This document shows, piece by piece, positions 1-7,546 of a stretch of 25,669 bases of DNA. The notes below the pieces were generated by a model. The model searched no databases, was not told the origin of the DNA, and saw nothing but the letters and a program-made list of their open reading frames with translations. Source of the stretch: an uncultured Eubacteriales bacterium. Lineage in GTDB: Bacteria; Bacillota; Clostridia; Oscillospirales; Oscillospiraceae. Numbering within the stretch: position 1 is the stretch's first letter; every line of letters starts with the position of its first letter. The position numbers and the translations under genes are program-made. The stretch spans positions 1-25,669 of the forward strand of contig UQSF01000022.1 in the NCBI GenBank assembly GCA_900543625.1. The letters run 5' to 3'.

Positions 1-55
1 GAATGACTGCCTTCGTGTAGGTGGAACCTACGTCGCATCCGCCAAAGTATTTCAT
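1..55 (-). CDS. 2-hydroxyacyl-CoA dehydratase activator (BadF/HgdC-type ATPase), N-terminus only
   Basis: Only the first 18 codons are in the window. They read MKYFGGCDVGSTYTKAVI, the phosphate-1 loop of the ASKHA fold (D-x-G-S-T-x-T-K) as found in the HgdC/HadI/BadF activators. These homodimeric [4Fe-4S] ATPases inject one high-energy electron into the dehydratase at the cost of ATP. The start is ATG with an AGGAAAGGA stretch upstream (about 66-74). It lies 36 nt after the 594-aa subunit gene on the same strand, so it is probably the third gene of the operon. In many characterised loci (hadI-hadBC, hgdC-hgdAB) the activator gene comes first; here it is last. The rest of the gene, including the two cluster-ligating cysteines, is outside the window. 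Confidence 0.82.
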   Translation of the reverse strand, partial: MKYFGGCDVGSTYTKAVI

Positions 56-91
56 AGTTATCTATATCCTTTCCTTCAATTCAATAAATGA

Positions 92-1876
92 TTACATGCA
101 AACATCGTCTGCGAAGTCGAGCAGCGTCTCGTCGACCGGCTTGGCGTTCATGACGGTGTCCATATAGCTCGAGACCGTGTCGCGCATGGTGCGGCGCGAA
201 ACAGTACGCGGATCCATCAGATCGTGCGGGATCCAGATCAGGTGCAGACCCAGCTCGCGGCCCTGCTCGTCGAGCAGACCCTGAACGGTAGCCATGTTCT
301 TGCACGCGACGTGCTGCCACATGATGACGATGCCCGTGTTCCAAGCCTCGCACTGACGCCACAGTTCGGTGACGACGTTGTGGTAACCACCGTTGGTGTG
401 GCGGCGCATGACCATGCGCTCGTACAGACGGGCCATGTCACGCAGAGCCTCGGTCTCATCGGAGGTGTTGAGGTGCTTGGTGAAGTTGAGGGATTCCATC
501 TCAACGACGACGTTGATGCCCCAGCTGTTGGCCAGCCAGTTGGAGAAGTTGGCGTAGTAGTGCGGGGGGCAGCTCCAGGTGATGGCGCGGTAGCGCATCT
601 TGTTGCGCCAGGCCTGCTCCTTGTTCTTATAGCCCTTGAGGAGGATCTTGTTGACCTTCTCGCAGGACTTGATGGTACGCGGATCGAGGCCGCCGTCCAT
701 CTCGTAGCACCACTTGCGGAACAGCTCGTAGGTCGGGCCGATCAGCTGCGGGTAAGCGGTCTTGTTGATCTCCCACTTCTGCAGCTCGTAGTCGGTCTCG
801 ATGTTGAAGCGCTTAATTGCGGTGAAGTAAGCATCCCAGCTCCACTTCTCACCGGTCTGATTCTCGATGAAGCGGATGCACTCCTTGACGTCTTCGACAG
901 CGGCATCGAGGGTCAGCTCGTCCTCGTAGCGGACGGGGAAGCACAGGTGGTGCACCGGAATGTCGGGGAAGCGGCGGCCAAAGTAGCTGGACGCCATGAC
1001 GGAACCGTCGCACGGCATGGAGCTGGAGATATAGCAGCTGCCCAGATGCGGCAGAGCGTCGATGACGAGCGCGCCGCACTCGGACGTCGGAACCGGGCAG
1101 GTATCGGCCGGGAGACCGAAGGACTCGACGGCGTCGATGTACGGGATGCAGGTGAGCTGGTCGATCTCGGAGACCAGGAACACCGGCAGCAGCTGGTGCG
1201 GGATGCCGTACAGGGTCGGGAAGCCGGCCATGATCTGCGCCATGGTCATCTCGTCGATCAGAACGAGCTTGCTGTTGAGCTCTTCGCTGTTGCCGTTGCG
1301 TCTGTCGCCCTTGGCAAGAATGACAAGGTTCTCAGCGACGTAGCGGTAGATGCAGTAGGTGAGCTCGTGGCTCATGCGCAGGTTGGAGCCGCGCAGGCCG
1401 AGGATGTTCTTGTCCATGAAGCTGTGGCAGCAGAAGTAAGACACCATCCAGCGATAGTACAGCGTCTGGTTCATAGCCGGGATCAGATCCTTGGAGAAGG
1501 ACATGAGCAGCATGCCCCACAGACGTGCCCATTCATAGAAGTCATAGACCGTGTCCTTGATGCCGCGCCACTCACGACGCACGGTGCACATGGCGCCGTC
1601 ACGATACAGGCGGCCGAGGTGACGCTCACCGTTGAGGATGAGGTCGATCTTATCCTTCGCGGAGGCGGCTGCGAAAGCCTTGTACTCTTCCTTGATACGG
1701 TCACGGTCGGAAACGAGAATGTTCTTCCAGCCCTCACCGAACTTTTTCCAGTCGGTCTCCTTGAACATTTCCCAGAAGATGCCGCCGACCAGTTTCAGGT
1801 TCTCTGCCTGAGCAGCCCAGTCCATTTTGTCTTTCGCTTTGAAGAATTTCGGATTGGGATATTTCACCTTGCCCAT
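92..1876 (-). CDS. 2-hydroxyacyl-CoA dehydratase family large subunit (HGD-D superfamily), 594 aa
   Basis: This looks like one half of a heterodimeric 2-hydroxyacyl-CoA dehydratase or benzoyl-CoA-reductase-like enzyme, which removes water from (R)-2-hydroxyacyl-CoA by a ketyl-radical route. The family fold is recognisable from about residue 205 onward. Candidate [4Fe-4S] ligands are C260 (ADTCPVP), C289 (SSMPCDGS) and C436 (WSCPPHYY), with a further C525 near the end. At 594 aa it is well above the usual 380-480 aa. The first ~200 residues, rich in W, K, E and Y, are an extension for which I see no known domain. Its ATG overlaps the stop of the preceding subunit gene as TAATG (1874-1878), which implies translational coupling. 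Substrate cannot be read from sequence. Family confidence is high and substrate confidence nil; a benzoyl-CoA reductase subunit is the alternative. Confidence 0.8.
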   Translation of the reverse strand: MGKVKYPNPKFFKAKDKMDWAAQAENLKLVGGIFWEMFKETDWKKFGEGWKNILVSDRDRIKEEYKAFAAASAKDKIDLILNGERHLGRLYRDGAMCTVRREWRGIKDTVYDFYEWARLWGMLLMSFSKDLIPAMNQTLYYRWMVSYFCCHSFMDKNILGLRGSNLRMSHELTYCIYRYVAENLVILAKGDRRNGNSEELNSKLVLIDEMTMAQIMAGFPTLYGIPHQLLPVFLVSEIDQLTCIPYIDAVESFGLPADTCPVPTSECGALVIDALPHLGSCYISSSMPCDGSVMASSYFGRRFPDIPVHHLCFPVRYEDELTLDAAVEDVKECIRFIENQTGEKWSWDAYFTAIKRFNIETDYELQKWEINKTAYPQLIGPTYELFRKWCYEMDGGLDPRTIKSCEKVNKILLKGYKNKEQAWRNKMRYRAITWSCPPHYYANFSNWLANSWGINVVVEMESLNFTKHLNTSDETEALRDMARLYERMVMRRHTNGGYHNVVTELWRQCEAWNTGIVIMWQHVACKNMATVQGLLDEQGRELGLHLIWIPHDLMDPRTVSRRTMRDTVSSYMDTVMNAKPVDETLLDFADDVCM

Positions 1877-3072
1877 TACTTGGCACCCCTTTCTCTCTGG
1901 ATCTTCTTGATCTCCAGGCTCTCCACGAACGCCTGAACGCGCGTGCGGAGCTGACCCGAGTAGCCGTTGTTGTACACACGGTCGATACTCAGGACCGGCC
2001 AGCCGTACTCAGTGTTGAGCACGTAGCTCGCCAGAGCACGCTCGAAGCCCCAGTAGTCGCAGTACTTCATCTGCTCGTAGATGATGCCGTCCGCCTTGTA
2101 CTCGCGCGCCAGACGGTCAGCCGTCTCGCGGCGCTGGTGCACCTTCTCGTTGGAGATGTAGCGAGCGCACTCGCTGGTCTCGATGTAGTGACGGCAGATC
2201 TGACGCAGGACGTCTTCCTCGTCGTTGAGCTTGATGACCTCGCGGCCCGGCGTGCTGCCGAAGCAGAAACGGTCGGACACGATGAGCGCGCCGCAGCCCT
2301 CGATGAGCTTCGTCAGGCTGGGATCGTCGATCTCGCTGCCGACGATGGCAACGCGGGCACGGTACGGGCTCTTGGCGTCCGGCTTGCGCTTTTTGAGCTC
2401 AGCGAGCGTCTCGCGCAGGTAGGGCAGGATGAGCGCCTTCGGGCAGGCGTAGCTCACGAGGTTGAGGATGTGGAACTCATAGCCCGTGATGATCGGGTTA
2501 TCGAGCTTGCGCATCTCAGCGATCTCGCTGATGATCTCGCAGACCTCGTTGTGCTCGGCGACCGCCTTGCGCAGCGCCTCGTCGGAGGTGTCAACGCCGA
2601 AGGTCTCGGTCAGACGGTTGAGCACGTGCTCGCGCATCTGCGTGGTGTAGGCGTCGATGTAGTAATCGGTCACCTTGAGCGGCATGTCGGTGTGCGTGAC
2701 AAAGAACTTCTCCTTGCTGTTGACCTTCAGGACCTCGAAGTGCTCCATGGAGCGGTTCATGGCCGAGCAGGCGTCCACACCGATCAGCGCATCCAGGAAC
2801 TGATAGCCACCCTCGATCGCACGCTCGACGAGCGCACGTGCGTAGTCACAGGTATAGTTGGACATGTAGTACGTCGAGATATCCAGCGAACCGGTCTTGG
2901 GAGCTCTGAGTCGCACAGAGATGCAGTTGTCTACGTTGAGGAGGACCTCCGGAATGTGATAGCAGGTGTAGCCGAGGACGATGCTGCCGTCCGCCTGAGC
3001 CTGCCGAACCAACTCGTTGTTGGCGTCTTCCAGAAGGTTTTCAAAGTAGATCAGATGCTTCAGATCTTTCAA
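1876..3072 (-). CDS. 2-hydroxyacyl-CoA dehydratase family small subunit, 398 aa
   Basis: Partner subunit of the downstream 594-aa protein and of ordinary length for HgdB/HadC/BcrB-type proteins. Cluster-ligand candidates are C37 (GYTCYHIPE, the family C-x-Y-x-P-E motif), C102 (GVDACSAMN) and C270 (SDRFCFGS); C338 (KYCDYWGFE) matches the conserved late cysteine. The C-terminus has the usual P-V-L-x-I-D plus Q-L-R-T-R-V-Q-A-F-x-E ending. The start codon is TTG at 3070-3072, about 6 nt after a GGAAGGGG ribosome binding site; no ATG fits better. It is the first gene of the operon and lies behind a SigA-like promoter that carries a FadR-type operator. The enzyme would be cytoplasmic and oxygen-labile, consistent with a strict anaerobe fermenting amino acids or other carboxylic acids. 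Confidence 0.85.
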   Translation of the reverse strand: MKDLKHLIYFENLLEDANNELVRQAQADGSIVLGYTCYHIPEVLLNVDNCISVRLRAPKTGSLDISTYYMSNYTCDYARALVERAIEGGYQFLDALIGVDACSAMNRSMEHFEVLKVNSKEKFFVTHTDMPLKVTDYYIDAYTTQMREHVLNRLTETFGVDTSDEALRKAVAEHNEVCEIISEIAEMRKLDNPIITGYEFHILNLVSYACPKALILPYLRETLAELKKRKPDAKSPYRARVAIVGSEIDDPSLTKLIEGCGALIVSDRFCFGSTPGREVIKLNDEEDVLRQICRHYIETSECARYISNEKVHQRRETADRLAREYKADGIIYEQMKYCDYWGFERALASYVLNTEYGWPVLSIDRVYNNGYSGQLRTRVQAFVESLEIKKIQRERGAK

Positions 3073-3111
3073 ATGTTTCCCCTTCCTTCCTGATGTTTGT
3101 GTTTCTGGACG

Positions 3112-3122
3112 TGGTATTACCA
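3112..3122. promoter_or_regulatory. Putative GntR/FadR-family operator 1 (dehydratase side)
   Basis: TGGTATTACCA is a perfect 5+1+5 palindrome of the T-G-G-T-n3-A-C-C-A type bound by FadR-subfamily GntR regulators. It sits just downstream of the dehydratase -10 box, a classic repressing position. A second copy in opposite orientation lies at 3259-3269. Confidence 0.7.
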
Positions 3123-3134
3123 GATTTCAGTATT

Positions 3135-3163
3135 ATCATATAGCAGTAGCCATGAAAAATCAA
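3135..3163 (-). promoter_or_regulatory. SigA-type promoter of the dehydratase operon
   Basis: Read on the minus strand, TTGATT (3158-3163), a 17-bp spacer and TATGAT (3135-3140). It points into the dehydratase operon; transcription should start near 3128, so the palindrome at 3112-3122 falls in the initially transcribed region. Confidence 0.72.
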
Positions 3164-3213
3164 CGATATGTGTTTCAATTTTAACATTTTCGGAAAAATG
3201 CCGACTTTCTTCC

Positions 3214-3242
3214 TTGACAGTTCGTCAAAATGATGATATTTT
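3214..3242 (+). promoter_or_regulatory. SigA-type promoter of the GntR regulator gene
   Basis: TTGACA (3214-3219), 17-bp spacer, TATTTT (3237-3242). It overlaps an in-frame ATG at 3230, which shows that this upstream ATG is not the translation start of the regulator. Confidence 0.7.
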
Positions 3243-3258
3243 CATACCAAAGGGCACG

Positions 3259-3269
3259 TGGTAATACCA
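3259..3269. promoter_or_regulatory. Putative GntR/FadR-family operator 2 (autoregulatory)
   Basis: TGGTAATACCA is the reverse complement of operator 1. It is placed about 10-20 bp after the expected start of the GntR transcript and about 30 bp before the start codon. Centre-to-centre distance to operator 1 is 147 bp, close to a whole number of helical turns, so looping is possible (inference). Confidence 0.7.
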
Positions 3270-3298
3270 AGCACGTTTCAGTCCATTCAGAGGTGAAT

Positions 3299-4021
3299 AT
3301 GATGGGATTCGATAGGATCGAGGCAGTATCACTCACGGATCAATTTGTGCAGAAGATCGAGGCCATGATCATTTCCGGGGAGCTTGTTCCCGGTGACCAG
3401 CTGCCGCCGGCGCGCGAGATGAGCGCGCGCATGGGCGTGAGCCGTCCGGTGATCTCGGCCGGCCTGGTCGAGCTTGAAAAAATGGGGTTTGTGGAGATCG
3501 TCACGCGGCAGGGCGTCTACGTCAGCGATTACCGCAAGAGCGGCTCGCTCGACACGCTCACGGCGCTTTTGAACTATAACGGCGGCGTCATGCGCGACGA
3601 CGAGGTGCGTTCCCTGCTGGAGGTGCGCGGCGCCAACGAATGCCTGTGCGTGAAGCTTGTGGTCGAGCGCGCCACGCAGGAGGAGCTCGATGGGCTCGCG
3701 CCGCTGCTCGATGCGATCAAGAGCGGAAAGACAGATGAGGAGCGCGCTGAGGCGACGTTTCAGTTCCACCATACGCTGAGCGTGCTGTCGCGCAATGCAT
3801 TTTTGCCGCTGCTGTATAACTCTATCCATACCTACGGGCTGCATTTCTGGAGTCTGTACAGCCGGCGCTACGGCGGCAACCGCCTGTACCAGAATAAGCT
3901 CGAGCTCTACTGTGCGCTGCTCGACCGGGACGCGGAGCGCGCGCAGGCGTTCACCGTTGATATGCTCGACAGCGTCGCGAACGGGGCGTTCTCGCTCTAC
4001 AGCGATGCGCCGCAGCAGTGA
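3299..4021 (+). CDS. GntR-family (FadR/FCD subfamily) transcriptional regulator
   Basis: The N-terminal winged helix-turn-helix shows the GntR hallmarks: G-D-Q-L-P-P-A-R-E-M, then a recognition helix around VSRPVISAGLVELEKMG and a wing ending R-Q-G-V-Y-V. The C-terminal part is all-helical, consistent with an FCD ligand-binding domain for carboxylic acids, with an F-H-H pair in the central helix as candidate metal/ligand site. Length is about 240 aa, normal for the subfamily. I chose ATG 3299 (3302 is equally possible) because GAGGTGA lies at 3290-3296 and the longer in-frame start at 3230 falls inside the promoter. The divergent arrangement and shared palindromes suggest it controls both itself and the dehydratase operon, probably in response to a substrate or product of that pathway. 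Confidence 0.88.
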   Translation: MMGFDRIEAVSLTDQFVQKIEAMIISGELVPGDQLPPAREMSARMGVSRPVISAGLVELEKMGFVEIVTRQGVYVSDYRKSGSLDTLTALLNYNGGVMRDDEVRSLLEVRGANECLCVKLVVERATQEELDGLAPLLDAIKSGKTDEERAEATFQFHHTLSVLSRNAFLPLLYNSIHTYGLHFWSLYSRRYGGNRLYQNKLELYCALLDRDAERAQAFTVDMLDSVANGAFSLYSDAPQQ

Positions 4022-4038
4022 CCGGGATCACCAGAGCG

Positions 4039-4075
4039 AAAAACCTCCGGCAGTTTGAACTGCCGGAGGTTTTTG
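4039..4075. terminator. Bidirectional Rho-independent terminator
   Basis: Perfect stem AACCTCCGGCAG / CTGCCGGAGGTT with a short loop, flanked by an A run on one side and TTTTT on the other. It serves the convergent GntR (+) and Rrf2 (-) genes. Confidence 0.92.
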
Positions 4076-4090
4076 TGCAAAGTGCTGTTT

Positions 4091-4528
4091 TCAGATGACG
4101 TAGTCGTTCGCGGCGCGCGCCGTCTGCTGCTCGAGCAGATCCTGCAGCGTGATGCCATCGAGATAATTGCGGATGACCCGCTCCAGCCCCTCCCACATGG
4201 GCAGGGTGGCGCATGCGCCGCAGCGCGGGCACGGGTTCGGGTGCTGATCAAGACAGGCGACCGGGGCGAGGCCGCCTTCCGTCAGGCACAGGATCTCGCC
4301 GACGGTATACTCCTGCGGCGCGCGCGCCAGCCGGTAACCGCCCTGATAGCCGCGCGTCGTGCGCAAAACATCCGCTCTGCCGAGCATGGGAACGATCTGC
4401 TCGAGGTATTTTTTTGAGATGCCCTGACGCTGCGCGATATCCTTGAGCGCGACGTAGCCGTCACCCTGATGCTCCGCGAGGTCGAGCATCATGCGCAGGG
4501 CATAGCGCCCCTTGGTGGATATTTTCAC
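4091..4528 (-). CDS. Rrf2-family transcriptional regulator with Fe-S type cysteines
   Basis: The N-terminus MKISTKGRYALRMML is the Rrf2 signature, followed by a winged HTH (IAQRQGISKKYLEQI, then LRTTRGYQGGYRLAR). The loop at residues 92-106 holds C92, C100, C103 and C106, the region that binds [2Fe-2S] in IscR, so this is more likely a cluster-sensing than a CymR-type member. Length is 145 aa, normal. The start is GTG (4526-4528) with AGGGGG upstream. The usual iscS/iscU partners are not next to it, so its regulon cannot be read from context. It has its own promoter and ends at a bidirectional terminator, so it is a single-gene unit. Confidence 0.9.
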   Translation of the reverse strand: MKISTKGRYALRMMLDLAEHQGDGYVALKDIAQRQGISKKYLEQIVPMLGRADVLRTTRGYQGGYRLARAPQEYTVGEILCLTEGGLAPVACLDQHPNPCPRCGACATLPMWEGLERVIRNYLDGITLQDLLEQQTARAANDYVI

Positions 4529-4561
4529 GGGAAAGCCCCCTTAATATCTGAGTATACTATA

Positions 4562-4590
4562 ATAATAACATATGAATACTAGGTTTTCAA
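4562..4590 (-). promoter_or_regulatory. SigA-type promoter of the Rrf2 gene
   Basis: Minus strand TTGAAA (4585-4590), 17-bp spacer, TATTAT (4562-4567). Just downstream lies an AT-rich stretch with the palindrome AGTATACT (4551-4558) and repeated TAGTAT motifs, plausible autoregulatory Rrf2 sites (inference). Confidence 0.7.
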
Positions 4591-4625
4591 GCGCGCACGT
4601 GAAAATTTATTGCGCAAGGGAATGC

Positions 4626-4654
4626 TTGACAGGTGCTTGACAAACCGTTATGAT
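4626..4654 (+). promoter_or_regulatory. Consensus SigA promoter of the MATE gene with a duplicated -35 element
   Basis: TTGACA (4626-4631), 17 bp, TATGAT (4649-4654). The nonamer TGCTTGACA occurs twice (4623-4631 and 4634-4642), 11 bp apart, i.e. one helical turn. Confidence 0.75.
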
Positions 4655-4662
4655 GTGCGCGA

Positions 4663-4735
4663 GGGCACGTTTTGAGCGGCATGCACTGTGCGGCCGCGCG
4701 TGCGCGTAGCAGGCGGAAATCCGCGTGCCCGGAGG
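4663..4735 (+). other. Structured 5' leader of the MATE gene
   Basis: About 75 nt between the promoter and the start codon. GGGCACG (4663-4669) can pair with CGTGCCC (4724-4730), which abuts the GGAGG at 4731-4735, while GCGGAAATCCGC (4713-4724) forms a competing local hairpin sharing base 4724. I do not recognise a known riboswitch. Confidence 0.35.
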
Positions 4736-4739
4736 CGCT

Positions 4740-6050
4740 ATGAACATCCGAATGAAAAAGCTCTCGCAGTACGTTTTGCCGACCATTCTCGGCAACTGCG
4801 CCTATTTTCTCTTTACGATCATCGACGGCATCTTCGTCGGGCAGGGCATCGGCACGGACGCGCTCGGTGCGATCAATCTGGTCTGGCCGTTTGTGATGGT
4901 GCTCAATGCCATTGTCATGCTTACGGTCGTCGGCGGGGTGACGGTGTCGGCCGTGCGCATCGGCCGCGGGGACATCACAGGGGCAAACCAGGCGTTCATG
5001 CACTCGCTTGCCGGGACACTGACGGTCGCAGTCGTCATGATGCTGGTCGGCACCTGCCTGACATCGGAGATCGCGACGCTGCTCGGCGCGAACGAGACGT
5101 ATCACCGGCTTGTATGCGACTACCTGTTTTGGTATTCACTTTTCGCCGTGCCGTCAGGCATGATGACATTTTTGAACAACTACTGCCGCAACGACGGCTC
5201 ACCTGTGCTTGTGAGCGTCGCCTCGATCGTCTCAACAGTCATCAATATTTTCCTCGACTGGCTGTTCGTGTTCCCGCTGCAAAAGGGGCTGATGGGCGCG
5301 GCCGTTGCGACCGGTATCTCACAGACCTGCGGCATGCTGATCGTGTCGTCGCACTTTTTCCTGCGCCGCGGCAGGCTGCGTGTCGGACGATTTCGGCTTT
5401 CCGGAGCGCTTGTGCGCAAGCTCCTGCTGCGCGGCACGCCGGAGGCAATTGCGCAGTTTGCCGTCCCGGTGGCGACGCTGTGCACAAACTATGTGCTCCT
5501 TGCCCGCCTCGGTGATATGGCCGTGAATGCCTATTCGATCATCTGCTATGTGGCGTCGTTTTCCGCGGCGGTCTTCATCGGCGTCTCGTGCGGCCTGCAG
5601 CCGCTGTTCGGCCAGAGCTACGGTGCGCGCGATGCGCAGGATCTCAAGTGGTATTTTCGCGCCGGTGTGCTCATTGACCTCATCGGCAGCGCGCTCATCA
5701 ACATCGTGCTGCTGTTTGTCGGCGGGCCGATCTGCAGAATGTTCGGCGCGGACGCCCAGACGCTTGCCTGCACCGTGGCATATATGCCGCGCTATGCGTG
5801 GGGCTTCATCATCATGAGCGTGAATACGCTTATATCAGCCTACCTGTATTCGACCAAGCGCACGAAGCAGGCAGTCATTTTGAATCTGTGCCGCAGCTTC
5901 CTGTTGGACAGCGTGATCATCTTTGCCGTACCGGCTGTTTTTGGCGGCAATGCCGTCTGGCTGACCATGGGCATTTATGAGGCGCTGGCGCTGCTGCTCG
6001 GCGTTTTGCTCGTGCGCACGTCGGAGCGCGGCGGCATCACATTTCGCTGA
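4740..6050 (+). CDS. MATE-family multidrug/cation antiporter
   Basis: A 436-aa polytopic membrane protein of normal MATE length. It opens with the family pattern (LPTILGNCAYFLFTIIDGIFVGQGIGTDALGAINL: the I-D-x-x-F-V-G and A-L-G-A-x-N-L motifs) and repeats the two-bundle arrangement, with a second-half motif around FGQSYGARD. About 12 hydrophobic segments are visible. MATE proteins export organic cations or metabolites using a Na+ or H+ gradient. I chose ATG 4740 because GGAGG sits at 4731-4735; the in-frame GTG at 4725 would place the ribosome binding site inside the gene. It stands alone between its own promoter and a bidirectional terminator. Substrate is unknown; the DinF/NorM-like subgroups cannot be told apart by eye. 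Confidence 0.93.
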   Translation: MNIRMKKLSQYVLPTILGNCAYFLFTIIDGIFVGQGIGTDALGAINLVWPFVMVLNAIVMLTVVGGVTVSAVRIGRGDITGANQAFMHSLAGTLTVAVVMMLVGTCLTSEIATLLGANETYHRLVCDYLFWYSLFAVPSGMMTFLNNYCRNDGSPVLVSVASIVSTVINIFLDWLFVFPLQKGLMGAAVATGISQTCGMLIVSSHFFLRRGRLRVGRFRLSGALVRKLLLRGTPEAIAQFAVPVATLCTNYVLLARLGDMAVNAYSIICYVASFSAAVFIGVSCGLQPLFGQSYGARDAQDLKWYFRAGVLIDLIGSALINIVLLFVGGPICRMFGADAQTLACTVAYMPRYAWGFIIMSVNTLISAYLYSTKRTKQAVILNLCRSFLLDSVIIFAVPAVFGGNAVWLTMGIYEALALLLGVLLVRTSERGGITFR

Positions 6051-6060
6051 AACTGCATAG

Positions 6061-6094
6061 CAAACGGCCGCCGGTTTTGACCGGCGGCCGTTTG
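6061..6094. terminator. Bidirectional hairpin terminator between MATE gene and mnmE
   Basis: A perfect 14-bp stem (6061-6074 with 6081-6094), loop ttttga, GC-rich core with AAA/TTT ends, between two convergent genes. Confidence 0.88.
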
Positions 6095-6104
6095 CTGTAT
6101 TTCT

Positions 6105-7472
6105 TTATTTTCCAACGCAAAAGCGCGCGAAGATGCGCTCGGTGATATCCTCGCGGATGGAGGCGCCGGTCAGTTCGCCGATGGCGGACATGGCCTCCTC
6201 GGCCTCGGTGAGCACGGCGTCCGGCGTCACGCCCTGCAGCATTGCCTCACGTGCAGCGCGCAGCGATTCCAGCGCCCGGCCGATGGCCTCGGCGTGGCGG
6301 GCGTTGGTGAGGATTTCGCCGGCCGGCGCGTCCGGAGCGGGGAAGTGCTCTGCCACGGCGCGCTCGAGCGATGCAAGCCCCGTGCGCTCCTTCGCCGAGA
6401 GTACGCACACGGCGTCAAACCGTGCTGCAAGCGCCTCCGGCTGTACAGCGGCGGGCAGATCTGACTTGTTGAGTACCGCGATGCGCACCTGCGCGGCCTG
6501 CGCCGCGTCGATGACATGACGGTCATCTTCATCGAGCGGGTGCGCTGCGTCAAACACCGCGATGGCAAGCGCCGCATCTGCGGCTGCATCCAGCGCACGG
6601 TTGACGCCGATGGCCTCGACGGGGTCGGCCGTGTCGCGCAATCCGGCTGTGTCGGTCAGGCGCAGGAGCACGCCGCCGAGCGTGACGCGCGCGTCGATCG
6701 TGTCGCGGGTCGTGCCGGGCACGTCGGTCACGATCGCGCGCTCATAGCCGAGCAGGGCATTGAGCAGGGAGGACTTGCCCGCGTTCGGGCGGCCGAGAAT
6801 CACGGCGGGCACGCCGCCGTGGAGCACATTTGCCCGGGAAAACGTGTCCAGCAGGCACTGCAGCTGTGTGATGCAGTTTTGCATGGTGGCCTCATAAGCA
6901 TTGAGCCGGAAATCCGGAATGTCCTCATCGGGGTAGTCGATCACGGCGTGATAGTGACTGGCGATGTCCTGCAACGCATCATATACACTTTGTGCGCGCC
7001 GCAGCACCGCGCCGCCGAGCTGACCGGCGGCATTTTTCGCATCGCGCGTGGTCTCGGCGTGGATGAGGTCAATGACGGCTTCGGCCTGCGTGAGATCCAT
7101 GCGCCCGTTGAGAAAGGCGCGCTTGGTAAACTCTCCGGCCAGTGCCTGCCGCGCTCCGGCGGCGAACAGCGCCTGCAGACCCGCACGCAGCACAGCCGGC
7201 GAGCCGTGACACTGCAGCTCTGCCGTGTCCTCTCCGGTATAGCTGTGCGGGCCGCGGCTGACGGTGCACAGACAGAGGTCGAGCGTCTGGCCGTCGGTGT
7301 CGCAGAACGCGCCATAGACGAGCTGGCGGTTCGGCGCTTCGGACATGGGGCGGCCGTTGGCGGGGTGAAACACGCGGTCGATGACGGCGAGCGTCCCGTC
7401 ACCGGACAGACGCAGGATGCCGATCGCGGACAGGACGTTGCCGGTCGCGATGGCGGCGATCGTATCAGACAT
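6105..7472 (-). CDS. mnmE: tRNA uridine-5-carboxymethylaminomethyl(34) synthesis GTPase MnmE
   Basis: With MnmG, MnmE installs the cmnm5 group on the wobble uridine of several tRNAs. Domains in order: N-terminal TrmE/folate-binding domain (about 1-120, starting DTIAAIATG), helical domain, inserted Ras-like G domain and helical return. Seen directly: G1 GRPNAGKS (227-234), G2 TTRD (254-257), G3 DTAG (274-277), G4 NKSD (335-338) and the C-terminal CVGK (452-455), whose Cys is essential in the family. Length 455 aa is normal. ATG start, AAAGGAG seven nt upstream. mnmG, rnpA and yidC, frequent neighbours in Firmicutes, are not present in this window; here it follows an SLH-protein gene on the same strand, separated by a 13-bp hairpin. 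Confidence 0.97.
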   Translation of the reverse strand: MSDTIAAIATGNVLSAIGILRLSGDGTLAVIDRVFHPANGRPMSEAPNRQLVYGAFCDTDGQTLDLCLCTVSRGPHSYTGEDTAELQCHGSPAVLRAGLQALFAAGARQALAGEFTKRAFLNGRMDLTQAEAVIDLIHAETTRDAKNAAGQLGGAVLRRAQSVYDALQDIASHYHAVIDYPDEDIPDFRLNAYEATMQNCITQLQCLLDTFSRANVLHGGVPAVILGRPNAGKSSLLNALLGYERAIVTDVPGTTRDTIDARVTLGGVLLRLTDTAGLRDTADPVEAIGVNRALDAAADAALAIAVFDAAHPLDEDDRHVIDAAQAAQVRIAVLNKSDLPAAVQPEALAARFDAVCVLSAKERTGLASLERAVAEHFPAPDAPAGEILTNARHAEAIGRALESLRAAREAMLQGVTPDAVLTEAEEAMSAIGELTGASIREDITERIFARFCVGK

Positions 7473-7491
7473 GTAAAAACTCCTTTGTGCA

Positions 7492-7520
7492 GATCGGCGG
7501 AGCCGCAGGCTCCGCCGATC
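7492..7520 (-). terminator. Hairpin between SLH gene and mnmE (terminator-like, no clear U tract)
   Basis: A perfect 13-bp stem GATCGGCGGAGCC / GGCTCCGCCGATC with loop GCA. On the minus strand the first T run (GTTTTTAC) comes only about 15 nt later and overlaps the mnmE leader, so termination may be partial and mnmE may get read-through from rex and the SLH gene. Confidence 0.55.
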
Positions 7521-7546
7521 GATTCATAATCATAAAAAGATAAAGT

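Noticed and set aside
224..3093. Long plus-strand open frames opposite the dehydratase genes
   Set aside because: They are shadows caused by GC-rich codon bias; compositions are implausible (runs of V, D, A, H) and there are no ribosome binding sites.
3230..3298. N-terminal extension of the GntR regulator from ATG 3230
   Set aside because: This start lies between the -35 and -10 boxes of the gene's own promoter and has no ribosome binding site.
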